Assembly: GCA_024639415.1 (NCBI GenBank) | Contig: JAHEIK010000314.1 | Coordinates: 1-5,063, forward strand | Length of the DNA: 5,063 bases | Source: Planctomycetota bacterium | GTDB lineage: Bacteria > Planctomycetota > PLA2 > JAEUHO01 | Direction of reading: 5' to 3' | In this document: piece after piece, positions 4,111 through 5,063 of the stretch | How positions within the stretch are numbered: the stretch's first letter is position 1 | Layout of the letters: every line of letters begins with the position of its first letter | The notes under the pieces: generated by a model | What the model was told of the DNA's origin: nothing | The model's database searches: none | Seen by the model: only the letters and a program-made list of their open reading frames with translations | Program-made: the position numbers and the translations under genes

Positions 4111-5063
4111 TCAGACCTCGAGGACGCAGGCCGCCGCGGTGTCGCCTGCGGCGCAGCCGGCGAACAGCACGTAGCCGCCACCGTTCATGCGGGCCTCTTC
4201 GATGCCCTCGGCGATCAGGCGGGCGCCCGTCGGGCCCTGCGGGTGACCGAAGATGAGCGAGGAGCCGTTGTTGTTGAACGACTCGGCCTCGATGCCCATC
4301 TCGCGCGCCATGTAGATGTCGTTGACCGCGAAGGGGTTGTGCGTCTTGATGACCTTGCAGTCGCCCACGGCGATGCCGGCCTCGGCCAGCGCCTTCTGCG
4401 CGGCGGGCACCACGGCCTTGGCCATGAAGCCCTTTTCCACGCGCGAGACGCCGTAGGAGACCAGACGGACCGGCTCGTCGTCGCCGCTCCAGGCCTTCAT
4501 GCGCTCCTTCGTGCCGACCACCATGCCGGCGGTGCCGTCGGCGGGGTGCGTCTGCGAGCCGAACGTGATCGTGCCCTCGGGCATCATCGGGCGCAGCTTG
4601 GCGAGACCCTCGGCCGTCGTCGGGAAGACGCCCTCGTCGCCCTCGACCGTGGCGATGACCCTGCGGCCGCTGGGGTTGACCTCGTAGGGCGCGACCATGT
4701 AGCGCGCCATGAAGCCGCTGTCGACGCCGGCCTTGTACTGCTCGTAGCGGTGCTGGGCGAGAGCGTCCTGCTCCTCACGCGTGATGCCCGCCTCGGCCGC
4801 GACGTTCTCGGCCGTCTGGATCATCGAGTTCTTGGCCCACGGGTCGAAGCTGAAGTTGTCCCAGACCCAGTCCTCGCCGTCGCCCTTGCCGCCGGGGCCC
4901 GAGGGGTTGGGGTAGTAGAGGTGGGGGCCGTTGCTGCACTTGTCCGTGGTGACGACCACGGTGGCCTCGGCGCCGCCCGCATCGACCTGTGCGCCCGCGT
5001 GGGCGAGGCAGGCAGCCGACGTGGCGCAGGCCTGGCTGAGCATCGCGCCCGTGACGCCCGGAG
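4111..5063 (-). CDS. Thiolase family protein / acetyl-CoA acetyltransferase (partial, N-terminus outside window)
   Basis: The frame is open from the right window edge to a TGA at 4111-4113, 316 residues visible. The Met at 5041-5043 is internal, because the residues before it read PGVTGA, the normal thiolase lead into the active site. Counting that Met as 1, the nucleophile Cys6 lies in QACATSA, Asn236 in HNPFAVND, His267 in GHPQGPTGAR and the second Cys297 in FAGCAAGD. The 30-residue His-Cys spacing equals His348/Cys378 of the Zoogloea enzyme. By the usual position of the first Cys (about 89), roughly 75-80 N-terminal residues are missing. Thiolases cleave 3-ketoacyl-CoA with CoA or condense two acyl-CoAs, the step adjoining the dehydrogenase on the other side of the Uma2 island. 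HNPFAVND in place of the common NEAFA motif marks a divergent subfamily, so substrate is uncertain. The gene is convergent with Uma2 copy B. Confidence 0.93.
   Translation of the reverse strand, partial: PGVTGAMLSQACATSAACLAHAGAQVDAGGAEATVVVTTDKCSNGPHLYYPNPSGPGGKGDGEDWVWDNFSFDPWAKNSMIQTAENVAAEAGITREEQDALAQHRYEQYKAGVDSGFMARYMVAPYEVNPSGRRVIATVEGDEGVFPTTAEGLAKLRPMMPEGTITFGSQTHPADGTAGMVVGTKERMKAWSGDDEPVRLVSYGVSRVEKGFMAKAVVPAAQKALAEAGIAVGDCKVIKTHNPFAVNDIYMAREMGIEAESFNNNGSSLIFGHPQGPTGARLIAEGIEEARMNGGGYVLFAGCAAGDTAAACVLEV

Noticed and set aside
5041..5043. Thiolase start codon at this Met
   Set aside because: The frame stays open to the window edge with thiolase-like residues (PGVTGA), and starting here would place the nucleophilic Cys at residue 6 and remove most of the N-terminal domain.

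Overview
The window is high-GC bacterial DNA in which genes end in runs of strong GC-rich codons and several intergenic gaps are filled with palindromic repeats. No rRNA, tRNA or phage marker allows a firm taxonomic call. Crotonase-type fatty-acid enzymes, Uma2-family genes and dispersed palindromes are compatible with a GC-rich environmental phylum (for example Myxococcota, Planctomycetota or Eisenbacteria-like lineages), but this is a guess.

Layout, left to right. (1) 1-204, +: the extreme C-terminus of DNA polymerase I (polA), carrying three in-frame tandem copies of a 30-nt palindromic repeat. (2) 397-663, +: an 88-aa conserved-looking protein without a name, apparently expressed from a nearly leaderless start. 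(3) 792-1646 and 1713-2510, +: a 3-hydroxyacyl-CoA dehydrogenase and an enoyl-CoA hydratase 66 nt apart, almost certainly one operon. (4) 2507-4088: a repeat-rich island holding two tandem Uma2-family (PD-(D/E)XK fold) genes about 78% identical in protein. They have matching upstream promoter-like sequence and are separated and flanked by palindromic elements and a degenerate hexanucleotide array. (5) 4111-5063, -: a thiolase, convergent with the Uma2 genes and cut off by the window end at its N-terminal side.

The dehydrogenase, hydratase and thiolase are three consecutive enzymes of beta-oxidation (or, in reverse, of acetoacetyl-CoA to crotonyl-CoA synthesis), so the metabolic theme is short-chain acyl-CoA conversion. 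The Uma2 pair and its repeats sit between the two metabolic transcription units and look like an accessory insertion there.

The most notable signals are not genes. One is a palindromic repeat family that has invaded polA in frame and recurs inverted between the Uma2 genes. The other is a palindromic element whose GTAGGGGC left end supplies the TAG stop codon of three different genes. One copy of it is complete, with 8-bp terminal inverted repeats, and lies exactly between convergent genes.
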